Source of the DNA: CAILZL01 sp963791615
Lineage (GTDB): Bacteria; Pseudomonadota; Gammaproteobacteria; Steroidobacterales; Steroidobacteraceae
DNA length: 64,000 bases
Direction of reading: 5' to 3'
Assembly (NCBI GenBank): GCA_963791615.1
Contig: CAWBTE010000005.1
Coordinates: forward strand, 558,001 to 622,000
The position numbers and the translations under genes are program-made. Every line of letters starts with the position of its first letter. Positions within the stretch are counted from its first letter, which is position 1. Of this stretch, positions 62,932-64,000 are shown in pieces. Under the pieces are notes generated by a model. It was not told the origin of the DNA. It was given only the letters and a program-made list of their open reading frames with translations, and ran no database searches.

Positions 62932-64000
62932 ATGGATCGTCGAAGCTTCATCGTCGGTGGCATGTCCGCGGCTGCACTCGCGACACAGTTCTCGCCGCTG
63001 GCGTTTGCGCAGAGCAAGAAGAAAGGCGCATTGCTGTTCAACCGCATTGGCCCCTTTACATCGGAACTCTACATTGCCAACACCGATGGCACGGGCGAAC
63101 GCAAGCTGCTGCAGGACACCATCCTTGAATACCACGCCAGCTTCTCTGCAGATGGACAGACACTGATATTCACAGGCGAGCGCAATGGCCTGGGTCAGGC
63201 CGATATTTTTCTGGCCCGCACCGACGGCACCAATTTACGACGACTGACCGATTCTCCCAACGTGGACGATCAAGCCGTGTTGTCGCCCGATGGCTCAACG
63301 CTTGCGTTCATTTCTACTCGTGATGGTTTTCGCACCAACGTCTGGACATCGAACCTGAAGACGGGAAAATTGCGCAACCTCACCGGTAGCATCAAACCCG
63401 ATCAGGAAGACCGGCAGAACGGCTATTTCCGTCCAGCCTGGTCGCCGGATGGACAATGGCTGGCATTCTCTTCCGACCGCAACACCGAATGGCGGGGACA
63501 CCACAACGGCGAAGGCTGGGAACACACACAGGAACTCAGCATTTATGTGATCCGTGCTGACGGCACAGGATTCCGGCGGCTTGCTTCGCGACCGGATCAC
63601 TGCCTGGGTATGCCCAAATGGTCACCGGACGGCAAGCGCGTGATCTACTACCAGTGCCTGACCGAAACCTCCTGGGATGCACGTCGTCCGGATCTGGTCG
63701 ACAAGGCTGTTTCGCAGATCGTGTCCGTGGACGTGGCGACCGGCGAACGATTCATGCACGCCTCTGGTCCCGGGTTGAAACTTTACCCGCAGTTCATCAA
63801 CGCACAGGAAGTCGGTTATCTGATGAAGGGCAAGGAGGAAGGTCTGTATTTCACCTCGGGCAAGCCCGCAGTGAAAATCTCCGGTACGCGCGCGCTCGCC
63901 GGTATGGTCACCGGATGGATCGAAGGTTGCGTATGAAAAGGTAACGTTCACGCCTGCCTGGAAACAGAACACGCCGATCTACAGCTGGGACGCGGACTAC
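62932..64000 (+). CDS. TolB-like (PD40 repeat) exported protein, cut by window edge, one frameshift
   Basis: An exported protein with a twin-arginine-type signal (MDRRSFIVGGMSAAALATQFSPLAFA). The mature part is built of PD40/TolB propeller blades, each with a [WL]SPDG core: ASFSADGQTLIFTGERNG, AVLSPDGSTLAFISTRDG, PAWSPDGQWLAFSSDRN, PKWSPDGKRVIYYQ. After about 63900 the frame shifts by one base and resumes VWSPDGSKVAYEK, then VTFTPAWKQNTPIYSWDADY to the window end. Blades of this type serve as scaffolds or peptidase accessory domains; no catalytic domain is visible. It starts 152 nt after the last partner gene, with a weak GGGGAAG ribosome site. Confidence 0.78.

Overview
The window looks like a chromosomal segment of a gammaproteobacterium. 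It carries pilMNOPQ-aroK-aroB-dgt-hemE, rpmH-rnpA-yidD-yidC-mnmE, dnaA-dnaN-recF-gyrB, glyQ-glyS-plsC and glnA-ntrB-ntrC in gammaproteobacterial arrangements. A soil or sediment lineage near Steroidobacterales/Nevskiales is my guess only, from the many exported DUF6152, FecR/DUF6600 and multiheme cytochrome genes.

Layout. 0-8.4 kb, minus strand: a type IV pilus assembly operon, then shikimate, dNTP and haem genes. 8.8-11.9 kb: penicillin-binding protein 1A and a small conserved protein. 11.9-22.4 kb, mostly minus: citrate synthase, an NfeD-like protein, mnmG, then a plus-strand FecR/DUF6600 gene and a small membrane protein, then mnmE, yidC, yidD, rnpA, rpmH. 22.4-28.8 kb, plus: dnaA, an AT-rich gap with three perfect DnaA boxes (putative oriC), dnaN, recF, gyrB. 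28.8-39.4 kb is accessory: a YjdF-like membrane protein, a ModA-like binding protein, DoxX, a large cytochrome/propeller protein, an exported FAH-fold protein, DUF6152 genes with partners, a CapA-type protein and a DUF3617 protein. 39.5-46.1 kb: ccmI, and divergently a decaheme cytochrome, MtrB/PioB barrel, diheme cytochrome and TorF-like porin that could form an outer-membrane electron conduit. 46.2-48.7 kb: ECF sigma factor, zinc-finger anti-sigma factor and subtilisin-like lipoprotein. 48.7-52.6 kb, minus: glyQ-glyS-plsC. 52.6-57.7 kb: the nitrogen regulon glnA-(DUF4124)-ntrB-ntrC, with a sigma-54 promoter and two NtrC boxes spaced as in the E. coli glnA control region. 57.7-64 kb: an IS91-type transposase remnant, a MetE-like gene, a possible ettA scrap, two tandem DUF6152-partner pairs and the start of a TolB-like protein.

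The least explained and most interesting pattern is a recurrent two-gene module. A small exported DUF6152 protein, whose predicted mature form starts His-His, is always beside a second exported protein with D-x-[SG]-G-x-W and TDGR...WxGDTLV motifs. It occurs three times as a pair and once as a single fused protein.

At least eight frameshifts, including several in glyS and one in glnA, each fit a one-base insertion, and all lie right of 31 kb. They look more like uncorrected insertion errors in the assembly than gene decay, so the affected genes are annotated at full length.
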